A stretch of DNA of 63,284 nt from Falsiphaeobacter marinintestinus (GCF_007923355.1 NZ_VOGO01000017.1:1-63284), one strand, 5' to 3'. Positions 46,177 to 56,183 are shown, numbered from the stretch's first letter. The notes: a model not told the origin generated them from the letters alone. Program-made: numbers and translations.

Positions 46177-46207
46177 GCAGCGGCCCCGGGTACCCCGAGG
46201 CCGCTGC
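46177..46207 (-). terminator. Hairpin between solute-binding protein and amidohydrolase genes
   Basis: Perfect 9-base arms GCAGCGGCC and GGCCGCTGC with a 13-base loop that is itself part-palindromic. It follows the stop of the solute-binding-protein gene. It may attenuate or stabilise the transcript so that the binding protein is made in excess of the amidohydrolase. Confidence 0.6.
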
Positions 46208-46216
46208 GGTCGGTCT

Positions 46217-47248
46217 TTACTTCTGAAGTTCCAGCCAGATCTTGGTGTAGATCTTGGTCACCTCAGGCGGGCAGGTCTTGCCAACTTCGCCAGCGGCAGC
46301 AAACTCGGCCGGGATTACCACTTCGGGTGCCGTGCCCATGTCGGCTGGCATGAAGTCTTCCGACCCGGTGATGCCGTTGGCATAACGCGCAAAGGACGAA
46401 ATCAGCGCGGCGTTTTCAGGCGTCATGATGAAGTTCTGGAACAGCTTGGCGTTCTCGACGTTTTTGGCGTCGGCCAGCACCACGACGTTGTCCATCCAGA
46501 TCGGAAAGCCCTCTTTCGGATAGCCAAACGCGATGTCTTCGTTTTGCAGGCGCGAGCGGAAGGACGATCCGTTCCAGTTCACACCGGCGGCCAGATCGCC
46601 CTTGGCGTATTTCTCGACCGTGCCATAATCCAGCGAAATCCAGTGCTCTTTCGCGGCGACCAGCGTGTCGCGCACCTGGCGCAGAATGGTCTTGTCAGTC
46701 GTACACTGCTCGCCCCCGGCGTATTTGATCGCCAGGAACATGACGTCCGACATCTCGGGCACCACGTTGACCTTGCCCTTCAGTTCATCCGGTGGATCAA
46801 GGAAGATCGCCGAGGTGTTGATATCGCCGCCATAAACGCTGGTGTTCACAGTCAGACCCACCGTGCCCCACTGCCACGGCACCGAGTATTTGCGACCCGG
46901 ATCGAAGTCCACATCAACCCAGTTTGGCGCGACGTTGGAAAAATTCGACATCTCGTCCGGGCGGGTCTCCATCAACAGACCTTCGCCGATCCAGATCGGA
47001 ATATAGGTGGCCGATGGCACCACGATGTCAAAGCCGTGGCCGCCCGCGCGCACCTTGGCCAGCGCGGTATCGTTGCTGTCATAATCGGTGATCGTGACGG
47101 CAACGTCGTGTTCTTTTTCGAACTTTTCGATCAGCTCAGGGTTGGTGTAGTTGCCCCAGTTATAGATGTTCAGCGTGCCTTCGGCGAAAGCTGGGGCCGC
47201 GACGGCCATTGCCAGCGCGGTCAGGGTTCCGGTTGCAGTTTTCTTCAT
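46217..47248 (-). CDS. Polyamine-type ABC transporter substrate-binding protein
   Basis: 343 residues. A signal peptide (cleaved after AFA, about residue 22) is followed by a PotD/PotF-like protein. Its start [24 protein letters not shown] and [21 protein letters not shown] are typical. Other family segments are [16 protein letters not shown] and [16 protein letters not shown]. Two cysteines (CTTD, CPPE) may form a disulphide. The ligand could be spermidine, putrescine or a related amine; substrate choice cannot be fixed by eye. Confidence 0.88.
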   Translation of the reverse strand: MKKTATGTLTALAMAVAAPAFAEGTLNIYNWGNYTNPELIEKFEKEHDVAVTITDYDSNDTALAKVRAGGHGFDIVVPSATYIPIWIGEGLLMETRPDEMSNFSNVAPNWVDVDFDPGRKYSVPWQWGTVGLTVNTSVYGGDINTSAIFLDPPDELKGKVNVVPEMSDVMFLAIKYAGGEQCTTDKTILRQVRDTLVAAKEHWISLDYGTVEKYAKGDLAAGVNWNGSSFRSRLQNEDIAFGYPKEGFPIWMDNVVVLADAKNVENAKLFQNFIMTPENAALISSFARYANGITGSEDFMPADMGTAPEVVIPAEFAAAGEVGKTCPPEVTKIYTKIWLELQK

Positions 47249-47280
47249 GGGAAATCCTCTGTTGGATGGGTGGAGGTTGG

Positions 47281-48084
47281 TCAGTTCTTGCGCTGACTAA
47301 GGATGAAATAGATGACGACCATCGTGACCGAGATCGCCAGAAGAACGGTTGAAATGGCATTCACCTCGGGCGTGACCGACCGTCGAAGCTGGCCCAGCAT
47401 ATAGGTCGGCAGTGTATCCTGACCGGCAGCTTTTACAAATTCGGTGATGACCACGTCATCCAGCGAGATCACAAACGCCAGCATCGCCCCGGCCAGAATA
47501 CCCGGCCACAGCAGCGGCAGCGTCACCTTGCGAAACACCCGCAGCGGGGTTCCGTAAAGGTCCGCCGCAGCCTGTTCCAGCGTCAGATCCATCCCCTGCA
47601 GACGGGCGCGGATCGGCATATAGGCAAAGGGGATACAGAAGGCCGAATGGGCGACAAACAGAAACGCGCCGCCGGTATAGCCGGTGAAGGATTTGATCAG
47701 CGCAAAGAAGATCAGCAACGCCACCGCCGTCACGATCTCGGGCACCATCAGGGGCTGGTTGATGATGGCAAAGACCACGGTTTGACCCCGGTATGCCGGG
47801 CGGCGCGTGGTGGCCAGTGCCGCCAAAACGGCGGCCGAGGTCGCCACGAAAGACGCGACGACCGCCAGATAGAGCGAGCGCAAAGCCGCCACCTTGACCT
47901 GTTCGTTTTCCCAGGCCGAGACGTACCAGCGCCACGAAAACCCCTCCCAGATCGCGATCGAGGTGCCGACGTTGAACGAATACATCACCAGCAGCACGAT
48001 GGGGGTGTACAGCAGCACGAAACAGGCCAACGCAATGGTGGTAAAGCCGCGCTGTTTCTGAACGTCAAACCCGCGATCAGCCAT
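47281..48084 (-). CDS. Polyamine-type ABC transporter permease (PotC/PotI-like)
   Basis: This 267-residue inner-membrane permease has six hydrophobic segments. The cytoplasmic EAA motif is seen as [28 protein letters not shown] (about residues 170-200). It also has the C-subunit-type [15 protein letters not shown]. It overlaps the upstream permease by eight bases and precedes the binding-protein gene. Confidence 0.9.
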   Translation of the reverse strand: MADRGFDVQKQRGFTTIALACFVLLYTPIVLLVMYSFNVGTSIAIWEGFSWRWYVSAWENEQVKVAALRSLYLAVVASFVATSAAVLAALATTRRPAYRGQTVVFAIINQPLMVPEIVTAVALLIFFALIKSFTGYTGGAFLFVAHSAFCIPFAYMPIRARLQGMDLTLEQAAADLYGTPLRVFRKVTLPLLWPGILAGAMLAFVISLDDVVITEFVKAAGQDTLPTYMLGQLRRSVTPEVNAISTVLLAISVTMVVIYFILSQRKN

Positions 48085-48988
48085 GCCCGGCCCCTTCTTT
48101 TCCGGCGGCCCGAACGTAATAGATCATCGAGGCCGTCACGATGATCAGCAACACGATGGCCAGTGCGGCCCCAAGCGGCCAGTTGCGCCCCTGCCCGAAC
48201 TGCAATTCGATCAGGTTGCCCAGCATCATCCGCTTGCCACCGCCCAATACGCGCGGGGTCACATAAGCCCCCAGCGCCGGGATCATCACAAGGATCGACC
48301 CGGCGATAATGCCCGGTTTGGTTACCGGCAGGATCACCCGCCACAGCACCCGCAACCGGTTGGCGTACAAATCATAGGCCGCTTCGACCAAGGCAAAATC
48401 GAACCGTTCAAGCGAGGCATAGATCGGCAGCACCATCAGCGGCAGATACACGTACAGCATTCCGATCATGATCGCGAAGTCGGTGTACAGCATCTGGATC
48501 GGTTCATTGATCACGCCCATCGCCATAAGCAGCGAATTCACGACACCTTCGTTGCGGATCAGCTCCATGATCGCAAAGGTGCGGATCAGCAGGTTGGTCC
48601 AGAACGGCACCATGATCAGCAGCATCCACAGGTTGCGCTGCTTTGGCGGTCGGGTCGCAATGAAATAGGCCGTGGGAAAACCGAATATCAGCGCCACCAC
48701 CGTGGTCACGGCGGCCAATCGGAACGACCGCCAGAAAATCGCCAGATGGGCATCGGCAAAGCCAAGCGTGTCGTCGAACATGTCGCGTTCGGCGAAGACG
48801 TTGAACCACGCGTCGGTCGAAAAGCTCCAGACGACGCCGCCATAGTCACCAGCTGTCAGGAAGCTATAGATCAGGACGATGAACAGCGGGCCAAAGGCCG
48901 CGACAAACAGGATCAGCAGCGCCGGTGACAGCAAGATCCAATGTGAATACCGTTCACTGAAGGGTCGGGTATACGTCGCGTCGGCCAT
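48077..48988 (-). CDS. Polyamine-type ABC transporter permease (PotB/PotH-like)
   Basis: This 303-residue inner-membrane permease has six hydrophobic segments. Its EAA loop (LVEAAYDLYANRLRVLWRVILPVTKPGI, about residues 205-232) pairs with the PotI-like gene. The B-subunit-type FWTNLLIRTFAIMELI lies near residue 130. It starts three bases after the ATPase stop, so the four transporter genes are one operon. Confidence 0.9.
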   Translation of the reverse strand: MADATYTRPFSERYSHWILLSPALLILFVAAFGPLFIVLIYSFLTAGDYGGVVWSFSTDAWFNVFAERDMFDDTLGFADAHLAIFWRSFRLAAVTTVVALIFGFPTAYFIATRPPKQRNLWMLLIMVPFWTNLLIRTFAIMELIRNEGVVNSLLMAMGVINEPIQMLYTDFAIMIGMLYVYLPLMVLPIYASLERFDFALVEAAYDLYANRLRVLWRVILPVTKPGIIAGSILVMIPALGAYVTPRVLGGGKRMMLGNLIELQFGQGRNWPLGAALAIVLLIIVTASMIYYVRAAGKEGAGHG

Positions 48989-48991
48989 CCC

Positions 48992-50071
48992 TTAATCCTT
49001 CAGAACCTGCGCGACACCGGGCGCGATTGCGATGCCGATGCGGTCGCCGACCTTTTGCTGAACCGAATTGTCCGGCGTGTTCTGAAGCCGCAGGGCAAAG
49101 GGATTGCCATCATCCAACGTCAGGTGAAAATGCGTGTCGGTGCCAAGGTACACAACGTTCGACACCGTGCCCGATACGGTCGCCTCACCGCTGTCAGGCG
49201 CGCAGAACGTCGCCTGCTCGGGCCGAACGGCAACGGTCACCTGCCCCATGCCGCCTTCACCTTGCGGCAGACGGGCCACAATATTGCCTCCTGCGTCCAG
49301 CGCGACACTGCCTTGCGTCTCATCTGCTTGTGTCACCGTGCCGATCAGGAAATTGGTTTCCCCGATGAATTCGGCCACAAAGCGTTCCGAGGGATGTTCG
49401 TAAATCTCATGCGGGCTGCCGACCTGCAGGATCTGCGCGTGGTTCATCACGGCGATCCGGTCGGACATCGACAGTGCCTCTTCCTGATCATGGGTGACGA
49501 ACACAAAGGTGATGCCGGTTTCGTTCTGCAACCGCTTCAGTTCGACCTGCATCCCCTTGCGCAGCTTGTAATCCAGCGCCGACAGCGGTTCGTCCAGCAA
49601 CAGGACCTTGGGCCGGGGCGCCAGCGCACGGGCCAGAGCAACGCGTTGTTGCTGACCACCCGAGATTTCAGACGTGCGCCGCCCGGCCATCGCGGTCATC
49701 TGCACCAGATCCAGCATCTGATCCACGGTCGATGAAATCTCGGCCTTTGGCCGGTTCAGCATCTCAAGCCCGAAGCCGATGTTTTCAGCCACGGTCATAT
49801 GTGGAAACAGCGCATAATTCTGGAAAACCGTATTCACCGGGCGCTTGTAGGGCGGCAACGAGACCAGATCCTGCCCGTCCAGCCGCACCGCGCCATTGGT
49901 CGGGGCATTGAACCCGGCAATCGTGCGCAGCAGCGTGGTCTTGCCACAGCCTGACGGCCCAAGCAGCGTAAAGAATTCGTTTTCGCGGATCGTGACACTG
50001 ACATTGTCCAGCGCGGTAAAGGCCTGAACCCCCGATCCGAAGACCTTGGAAACGCCATCAATTTCGATCAT
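48992..50071 (-). CDS. Polyamine-type ABC transporter ATPase (PotA/PotG-like)
   Basis: 359 residues. Walker A is GPSGCGKTT (about residue 38), the Q-loop lies in [15 protein letters not shown], the signature is [16 protein letters not shown] and Walker B is [12 protein letters not shown]. The C-terminal TOBE domain (about 275-355) binds regulators or substrates. It is first in the operon ATPase-permease-permease-binding protein-amidohydrolase, which is unusual only in that the binding protein comes late. It is divergent from the TetR gene. Confidence 0.92.
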   Translation of the reverse strand: MIEIDGVSKVFGSGVQAFTALDNVSVTIRENEFFTLLGPSGCGKTTLLRTIAGFNAPTNGAVRLDGQDLVSLPPYKRPVNTVFQNYALFPHMTVAENIGFGLEMLNRPKAEISSTVDQMLDLVQMTAMAGRRTSEISGGQQQRVALARALAPRPKVLLLDEPLSALDYKLRKGMQVELKRLQNETGITFVFVTHDQEEALSMSDRIAVMNHAQILQVGSPHEIYEHPSERFVAEFIGETNFLIGTVTQADETQGSVALDAGGNIVARLPQGEGGMGQVTVAVRPEQATFCAPDSGEATVSGTVSNVVYLGTDTHFHLTLDDGNPFALRLQNTPDNSVQQKVGDRIGIAIAPGVAQVLKD

Positions 50072-50148
50072 GTCTTGCTATCCCGAAAGGAATCCCACGC
50101 TGAAAGCCTACGGTCGGCGCGAATTCAGTCAACATAATTTTTTATTCC

Positions 50149-50163
50149 AGTAAAAACTTTACT
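50149..50163. promoter_or_regulatory. Candidate operator of the TetR-family regulator
   Basis: AGTAAA-AAC-TTTACT is a perfect inverted repeat in an AT-rich stretch (50132-50165) between the divergent ABC operon and the tetR gene, 28 bases before the tetR start. The site would suit repression of both directions. Confidence 0.45.
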
Positions 50164-50191
50164 TCGTGCTCAAGAAAAATATCCTTGATCC

Positions 50192-50839
50192 ATGGCAGCC
50201 GTTGAAAGCACCCCAACCGGACTACGCGAACGTCAAAAATCACGCCGTCGGCGCGAGATTCTGGATGCTGCGAAAGATCTATTTGAAACAGATGGTTACG
50301 AAGAAACGACCGTCGCCAAGATCGCCGAAATGGCCGAAGTTTCGGCGCCAACCGTGTTCAATTATTTCGGTTCAAAAGACGAACTGATCGTGGCGTTGGT
50401 GTTGGAGATTCATGAAGACGGCCGGGTGTTCATGCAGTCGTGGCGCCCCGAACCAGGCGTCGGCGTGGGTGAATTGTTGGGCGATATGCTGTGCATCTAC
50501 GCTGAGCTGACAATGAAACTGGCCGGGAAACGGATCTGGCGGTACGCCGAGGCGACGAATATCCGCAACCCCGACAGCCCGGTTGTCAGGATGTTCGCCG
50601 AAATCGAAGCCTATCATGTGGATGAGATCGGCAAGTTTCTGTGTGCCGCCATCGGGGCCGACACAGCCGAGACCCAGCGCAACTGCGCGTTCCTTGCCAG
50701 TGTCGCCTACAGGTGTTGGAACGCCCGTTTTCACGACTATATCCGGGACAGCGACATGTCGCTTGAGACCCACAAACAGCGGGTGCGCGCAGAAATGCGT
50801 AAGCTTGGCGATCTGGTGTCATTGACCCCGGGCACATGA
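50192..50839 (+). CDS. TetR-family transcriptional regulator
   Basis: 215 residues. The N-terminal TetR helix-turn-helix (residues 18-65) has RREILDAAKDLFETDGYEET and VSAPTVFNYFGSKDELI. The ligand domain is helical and variable. The gene is divergent from the polyamine-type transporter and amidohydrolase operon, with a palindrome between, so it probably represses that operon in response to the imported compound. Confidence 0.88.
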   Translation: MAAVESTPTGLRERQKSRRRREILDAAKDLFETDGYEETTVAKIAEMAEVSAPTVFNYFGSKDELIVALVLEIHEDGRVFMQSWRPEPGVGVGELLGDMLCIYAELTMKLAGKRIWRYAEATNIRNPDSPVVRMFAEIEAYHVDEIGKFLCAAIGADTAETQRNCAFLASVAYRCWNARFHDYIRDSDMSLETHKQRVRAEMRKLGDLVSLTPGT

Positions 50840-50861
50840 CCCAAAGGCTTTTGACCTGTGA

Positions 50862-51800
50862 TCAGTCGCCCCCGGCGACCTCTCCGGCCCATGGCGGATT
50901 TGCCCCGGCGCGCGATACGGTGACCGCAGCAACCCGCGCGCCAAAACCCAATGCGGCGCTGGCGTCCTGAGCCGACAGGCCAGACAGCGCAGGCTTGGAC
51001 AACAGCCCCAGTTCGGACAGTTTCGCCATCACCCCGGCATTAAAGGTATCGCCAGCCCCGACCGTGTCGACGATCTCAACCCGCTGGGCGGATACATTGA
51101 CTTCGGTCCCGTCCGACAGGAAACCGGTTGCCCCTGCCCCGCCGCGCGTCAGGATCAACAGCGCGGGGCCCATCTCAAGCATCTTCTCGACTTTTTCGTT
51201 CAGGGACAGCGGCTCGGACACGATCCAGTTCAGATCCTCATCCGACATTTTCAGAATGTCGCTCTTGCGGATCATCCGGTCCAACCGTGCGCGATATCGC
51301 GGTTCGTCGGCGATGAAGCCGGGTCGGATGTTCGGATCGATCATGACAACCCGGGTATCGCCTTCGCGTTCCAGCAGCGCCAGATAGGCGTCGGCACCCG
51401 GCTCGCATGCCAGGCTGATCCCGCCGAAATACAGCGCCGAAACCTCGGATGACAGCTCTGGCATGTCATCTGGCGCCAGCATCCGCCCGGCCGAGTTTTC
51501 GTCGAAAAACGAATAGGTTGCGTGCCCGTCGGTCAGTTGCACAAAAGCCAGCGTCGTGGGTCGGTCAGACGTGATGATATGCGCCGTGTCCACATGGCTG
51601 GCCGCCAAAGCCGCAGACAGCTGTTGACCAAACACGTCTGTCGATACGCCGGTCAGCATCCCGGTCCGCACGCCCAACCGACCCAAAGCGATGGCCGTGT
51701 TGAACACCGCTCCGCCCGAATGCGGCACGAACCCGTCGCGCCCGCTGTCGGTGGGGGACGGGATCATGTCAATCAGGGCTTCTCCACAGCACAAAATCAT
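50862..51800 (-). CDS. PfkB-family sugar kinase (fructokinase-like)
   Basis: 312 residues. PfkB motif 1 is seen as GGAVFNTAIALGRLGVRTGM (about residue 29) and motif 2 as DTVGAGDTFNAGVMAKL (about 245), with the catalytic Asp and the anion hole GAGD. Fructose or a similar hexose is the likely substrate. The upstream ROK regulator gene ends five bases before the kinase start, as in FrcR/FrcK-type sugar loci. No sugar transporter genes are next to it here. Confidence 0.85.
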   Translation of the reverse strand: MILCCGEALIDMIPSPTDSGRDGFVPHSGGAVFNTAIALGRLGVRTGMLTGVSTDVFGQQLSAALAASHVDTAHIITSDRPTTLAFVQLTDGHATYSFFDENSAGRMLAPDDMPELSSEVSALYFGGISLACEPGADAYLALLEREGDTRVVMIDPNIRPGFIADEPRYRARLDRMIRKSDILKMSDEDLNWIVSEPLSLNEKVEKMLEMGPALLILTRGGAGATGFLSDGTEVNVSAQRVEIVDTVGAGDTFNAGVMAKLSELGLLSKPALSGLSAQDASAALGFGARVAAVTVSRAGANPPWAGEVAGGD

Positions 51801-51804
51801 TGCG

Positions 51805-53031
51805 CTATCCTTTCAGAATGGCGTTTCGGTTGACCAGAAAACGGTCAGACAAGGGCAGGCTGGCCGCACCAAGGCACCGGGCATCGCTGCCGATTGTGCC
51901 TTCGCGCATGTCCGGCACTTCAATTCCGGCAACCTGGGTCTGGTCCAGCATCCGGGCCGTGCGCGCGGTAAGTTCGGCCCGCACATCGGCAGGCATCCAG
52001 CCGTCGATCACCACACATTCGAAATCGATCAGACAGGATGAAGACACGATGGCGCTGGCCAACCCCGTGGCGGCGTTGGTCAGCCAGATGTCCAGAATGG
52101 CATCGGGAATTGCCCAGTCCGTCGGTCCGCCCCAGATCAGTTTGGCTGGAAGCCCGTGTTCGATCAGTGATTTTTCCAGCACCGCCAAAGACGCGACATC
52201 GACAAGTTGCTGCATCCCTGCCCCCAACCCGCCAATCGGCATCGACCCCAGCGCCGCCGCGTTTCCGGTGCGCCCCGAGTACAGCGTGTTGTCAAGCACC
52301 AGACCGCCCCCGACAAAGAACCCGACATAAAGATACAGAAAATCCTCGGGCTTGTTCTGATCTCCGAACACCAGTTCGGCCCCGCAGGCAGCCGAGGCAT
52401 CGTTGCGCATGTAGACCGGGAAATTCCAGCTCTGTGCGATCTCGGCGGCGATGTCGCAATCGCGCCAGCCTTCCATGTTTGACGTCTCGACGCTCAGCAT
52501 GGCAGGCCAGTCCCACAACCGGAACGGCAGCGCGATGCCAAGACCTGCGACCCGCGCCTGTTGCTTGGGCAACAGTTGGCCCGTCAGTTCGGTGATGGCC
52601 GCATTTGCAAACTGTACGACATCGTCCGGCGACGGAAACCGAAGCGCGTTGCGCACACGCCCGATGACGTCGCCAAGGAAGTTGGTCAGAACCAGTTCAA
52701 GACTGCCGCGCCCGATCTTCAGTCCAAGGAAATAGGCCCCGTCCGGCGACAGATCCATCGGGATCGACGGCTGCCCGATCTTGCCGCGGATCGGAGCGCC
52801 TTTCTTAAGCAACCCATCGGCCTCCAACGCGCGCATAATGACAGACACCGTCTGTGCTGACAGCCCGGTCAGCCGCGCAATTTCAGCCTTGGCCAAAGGG
52901 CCCATCCGGCGGATCAGCGTCAGAACCAGACGTTCGTTATGGGCCCGCAATCCGCTTTGGTTCGATCCCCGCGCCGAGTCGGTCGAAACGTGGATTTCGT
53001 CCCAAGCGCTGTGTCGTTGATCATGTATCAT
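51805..53031 (-). CDS. ROK-family transcriptional regulator
   Basis: 408 residues. The N-terminal winged helix (RRMGPLAKAEIARLTGLSAQTVSVIMRALEADG, about residues 41-73) is followed by a ROK sugar-kinase-like domain (YFLGLKIGRGSLELVLTNFLG; FLYLYVGFFVGGGLVLDN). The cysteine-rich zinc motif of true ROK kinases (CxCGxxGC) is not seen, so it is a sensor, not a kinase. It is cotranscribed with the PfkB kinase, whose sugar or sugar phosphate is the probable inducer. A palindrome at 53102-53122 may be its operator. Confidence 0.88.
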   Translation of the reverse strand: MIHDQRHSAWDEIHVSTDSARGSNQSGLRAHNERLVLTLIRRMGPLAKAEIARLTGLSAQTVSVIMRALEADGLLKKGAPIRGKIGQPSIPMDLSPDGAYFLGLKIGRGSLELVLTNFLGDVIGRVRNALRFPSPDDVVQFANAAITELTGQLLPKQQARVAGLGIALPFRLWDWPAMLSVETSNMEGWRDCDIAAEIAQSWNFPVYMRNDASAACGAELVFGDQNKPEDFLYLYVGFFVGGGLVLDNTLYSGRTGNAAALGSMPIGGLGAGMQQLVDVASLAVLEKSLIEHGLPAKLIWGGPTDWAIPDAILDIWLTNAATGLASAIVSSSCLIDFECVVIDGWMPADVRAELTARTARMLDQTQVAGIEVPDMREGTIGSDARCLGAASLPLSDRFLVNRNAILKG

Positions 53032-53101
53032 TGGACGTCCGGAGGGTTGGGGTGATGGGGTAATCCCGTCTCTCGCCGAGATTGGCCCCTTTTGTCAATA
53101 A

Positions 53102-53122
53102 TAAATCACTTTAATTGATTTA
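53102..53122. promoter_or_regulatory. Candidate ROK-repressor operator
   Basis: TAAATCA-CTTTAAT-TGATTTA is a perfect 7+7 inverted repeat with a 7-base spacer. It sits in an AT-rich patch 70 bases upstream of the ROK start. AT-rich palindromes of this kind are typical for NagC/Mlc/FrcR-like proteins. Confidence 0.5.
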
Positions 53123-53258
53123 GTCGACTGATTTTCTGATCGTGCCTTAGTGACAGGGTCTCTATCCGCCATAGAACAGGCACCAAGCCTGATGAACAGA
53201 CTTGGACCTAGTTGGGCATGGTTTGCCCTGATATCAAGGGGTGAGCCGGTGCTGCGGC

Positions 53259-56180
53259 TTACTGCGAGCCCATGAAAGTGCCGGTGGCGCTATAGCCGCC
53301 GCTTCCGACGTTGAACGTGCCCAGAACGCCTTGCGCCACGCTGGCCGGGCCGCGTGCAAACGATCCGGCGGCCTGCCCGGCCAATCCTGATCCGGACAAT
53401 GCACCGCCGAACCGGTTGTCGGCAGCGGCCCCTGTCATGGTGCCCGAGAAGCTTCGATTGTCGAAGTTGTCGATACTCAGCAAGCCGGTGCGCTCTCCGA
53501 AATCATAGGTCATCGCCAGATCGCCGACCGCGACATACTGCGCAACGCCGCCTTCCGTAGATCTGGCGACATTGCCGATGGCATGGCCCTGGAACGTGCC
53601 CGACCCTGTTGTCGGCAACTCGGCCGCAGTCGGAATGTCACCGGTGGCCCATGTTCCCAGATGTACGAAATCTGTCCGGCTGCCCCCCGGAAGCGAGGCA
53701 TCCTGGAACTGGGTCTGCGTGCCCCACCAGCCCCAGTTCATGTAGTCACAGTTGCAGGGCGTGACATCCGCCGCGCTGAACAGTTCGGGCTGCGGGGCAA
53801 GCCCGGACGACACCACATATGTGCCCGGATCGGCCGGTGTGAGCGAGGTTGTCGGCTGATGCGATATGGCCGGGCCATCTTCGGTGAACAGAAGGGTGGT
53901 ATTGCCCCCCTGGCTGTTCCCCGGACCGGTCGAGTTCGCAGCGAACCGGTCATCGTCCAGATAGACCGCGCGACCGGATGCGGCTTCGAAGAAAGTGTCA
54001 GTCACATCAAACCCGAACGCATACTGATAGCCAGCGACCAACGGATCTGCATTTGTGACGTCCGCCGTCGCGATAAGACCGCCGAATTCGGAACTTGCGG
54101 CGTCAAACTGCATTTCAACATCGGTATAGGTACGCGAGCGGAACGGAGTGATCGATCCGTCAGCAGATTCCGTCATTCCAGCGGCATAGCCAAAACGTGT
54201 TTGGTTGTCCAGTTGCCGGTCAAAGCCTGACAGGGCCTCTTGGCTGGACAGAATGGTCGGCACCATCATTGAACTGTATTGATCGCCAAACGTCGGTGCC
54301 AAAAGCGGATCCGACAAGGTCACATCAATAAATTCTCTTTCGTCCCGGAAACTGTTGCGCGCAAGACCAATGCTGATACCCGAAGAATACACGAAAACTT
54401 CGGCATTCGTACCGGTGATCGCGGTCGTGATGTCGGCATTGTCAACCAGAACTGATCCGGTGCCGCCGCGCATGAAAACGGACTCGTCGGTCGAGGACAA
54501 CCGGTAAGATCCACGGCGCGTCCCGCCAACGCCCAGGGCATCTTCACCGGTATTGGCAAGGCTTCCGAACACAATGCCTGCGTCGCTCACGATCATCGAC
54601 CGCTGCGCGGCCCCCTGCCCCTCAATGCGCAAGGCACCATACAGGGTATGTGTCGACGTCGTCACATTGGTTTTTTCGACCATATAAAACGGCGTCTCAG
54701 CCGCAGCAGACAAAAACGCATTGCCAAAGCTCAGCGCCACCTCGGGATTGAGCAAAGCCACATCCGACACGATTCCACGGGTGGTCCGGGCATAATCTTC
54801 ACCCAAGGTATATGTTCTGACTTGGGCGGCACGCGAATTCGCGGTGGCAGGGTAAAACACTTCGCGCGAGGTTGGCGTGCCGACGACAACATACAGTGAT
54901 GACGGATCTTCGGTCTCAACGTCGTCCAACGCCAGATAATACAGGGCAAAACCGCTTGGTCCGCGCAGGATGGTGCCACCATTCACGTTGACCTGATATT
55001 CTTCCGAGAACGTCGGTTCGATCGGTGTTTCGCCCTCGGCGGTCGGATAGGAAAATGTCAGATCCCCGATCTCGACCGCAACCGGATTCCCGGCCGAGGT
55101 TTCCAACAGTGTGACCGGCAAAACGGAGTCAGCCACACGCGTCACGATGCTTGCCGACCATGGTGAGCCGACCGTCGCTACACCATTGTCGGTCGTATAA
55201 AACGGAGGCGTCCCGAAGACGCCAGACAACGTGCCCCGTTCAAGGATCGGCTCTTCCGGATCCACCGGTTCACCCATTTCGATCTGACCCCGCACAAAAT
55301 CGTTCTGCGCCTGTTCGGTCACAATTACCCCCAACGCCAGCGTCAGATCACCGATGCCCGGTGTGTCCTGATCGGGGGCCAGCGCGGTGGCCACAACCTC
55401 GGGCCGGGGACGGGGGCGGATCACAAACGGAGCACGCCCCGAGTTCTTCTCGGGGATCCGGCTTTTGACCACATCCTCTTCGGTCGGAATCCGGACCGCG
55501 CCGCCGCTCTGATTGGGATCACCGGCCAGACGACGCTGGACATTGCCGCGTTTCAGCGAAGCCAGCGGCACAATCTTGGATTTGCCGTTCTTGTAAACGA
55601 CGATGGCATAACCCGCCTGATAGACCCGGCGCTTGCGCCCGTTGGTCTGGGTCAGCGTCATTTCATTGCCGAAAATCAGGCTTGCGATCATGACCGGACA
55701 ATCTTTGCCAGACAGGCAATCCGGGCTCAGATCGATCTCGGAAATGGCGCCGCGCACACCCAGAATGCCCACCGGCGTCTTGAACTGCACGGGGGCCTTG
55801 CTCTTGCTCAGCTTGCCGCCAACGAACCGCAGCGCGCCGCGCGTTACTTCTGTGACCAACGACCCGCTGCCATTGGCCGGATTATAGACAAACTCATCGA
55901 TCACAACGCGCGAATTGGACCCGACGGTAAAGGTCGATCCGTCGACAAACAACACCTGCGTCAACCCGGCCTTGCTGGTGATGATCTTGTCCTTGTGGTT
56001 GATATTGTCGCCCACAACGATGGTCCGCTGGGCCGACCCGCGTTCCAGTGTGGACGCGCGGTTCACCGCAGATGACACGCCAACCCGGGTTTCAGCCATG
56101 GCCGTCCCAAAGGCGGTGCAGGCGATCAGACCGGCCAGAATGATCGGATGAGCGGGGGATGTGGGGATCAATTTGAACAT
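53259..56180 (-). CDS. FecR-domain protein with TbpB-like C-terminal domain
   Basis: 973 residues. The signal region could be read by signal peptidase I (TAMA/ET, about 29) or as a lipobox (LIAC, about 21). The FecR domain (about 45-150) has VGDNINHKDKIITSKAG and FVDGSTFTVGSNSRVVIDEF, then a likely disulphide (DCLSGKDC). A long middle region of unknown fold follows. From about residue 809 (CNCDYMNWGWWG) the C terminus, with TYDFGERTGLLSIDNF and RFGGALSGSG...GSFARG...GTF, resembles transferrin-binding-protein-B-like small barrels. The gene for a Slam-like outer-membrane protein lies three bases upstream. A surface-exposed or secreted protein is inferred. Confidence 0.75.
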   Translation of the reverse strand: MFKLIPTSPAHPIILAGLIACTAFGTAMAETRVGVSSAVNRASTLERGSAQRTIVVGDNINHKDKIITSKAGLTQVLFVDGSTFTVGSNSRVVIDEFVYNPANGSGSLVTEVTRGALRFVGGKLSKSKAPVQFKTPVGILGVRGAISEIDLSPDCLSGKDCPVMIASLIFGNEMTLTQTNGRKRRVYQAGYAIVVYKNGKSKIVPLASLKRGNVQRRLAGDPNQSGGAVRIPTEEDVVKSRIPEKNSGRAPFVIRPRPRPEVVATALAPDQDTPGIGDLTLALGVIVTEQAQNDFVRGQIEMGEPVDPEEPILERGTLSGVFGTPPFYTTDNGVATVGSPWSASIVTRVADSVLPVTLLETSAGNPVAVEIGDLTFSYPTAEGETPIEPTFSEEYQVNVNGGTILRGPSGFALYYLALDDVETEDPSSLYVVVGTPTSREVFYPATANSRAAQVRTYTLGEDYARTTRGIVSDVALLNPEVALSFGNAFLSAAAETPFYMVEKTNVTTSTHTLYGALRIEGQGAAQRSMIVSDAGIVFGSLANTGEDALGVGGTRRGSYRLSSTDESVFMRGGTGSVLVDNADITTAITGTNAEVFVYSSGISIGLARNSFRDEREFIDVTLSDPLLAPTFGDQYSSMMVPTILSSQEALSGFDRQLDNQTRFGYAAGMTESADGSITPFRSRTYTDVEMQFDAASSEFGGLIATADVTNADPLVAGYQYAFGFDVTDTFFEAASGRAVYLDDDRFAANSTGPGNSQGGNTTLLFTEDGPAISHQPTTSLTPADPGTYVVSSGLAPQPELFSAADVTPCNCDYMNWGWWGTQTQFQDASLPGGSRTDFVHLGTWATGDIPTAAELPTTGSGTFQGHAIGNVARSTEGGVAQYVAVGDLAMTYDFGERTGLLSIDNFDNRSFSGTMTGAAADNRFGGALSGSGLAGQAAGSFARGPASVAQGVLGTFNVGSGGYSATGTFMGSQ

Positions 56181-56183
56181 GTG

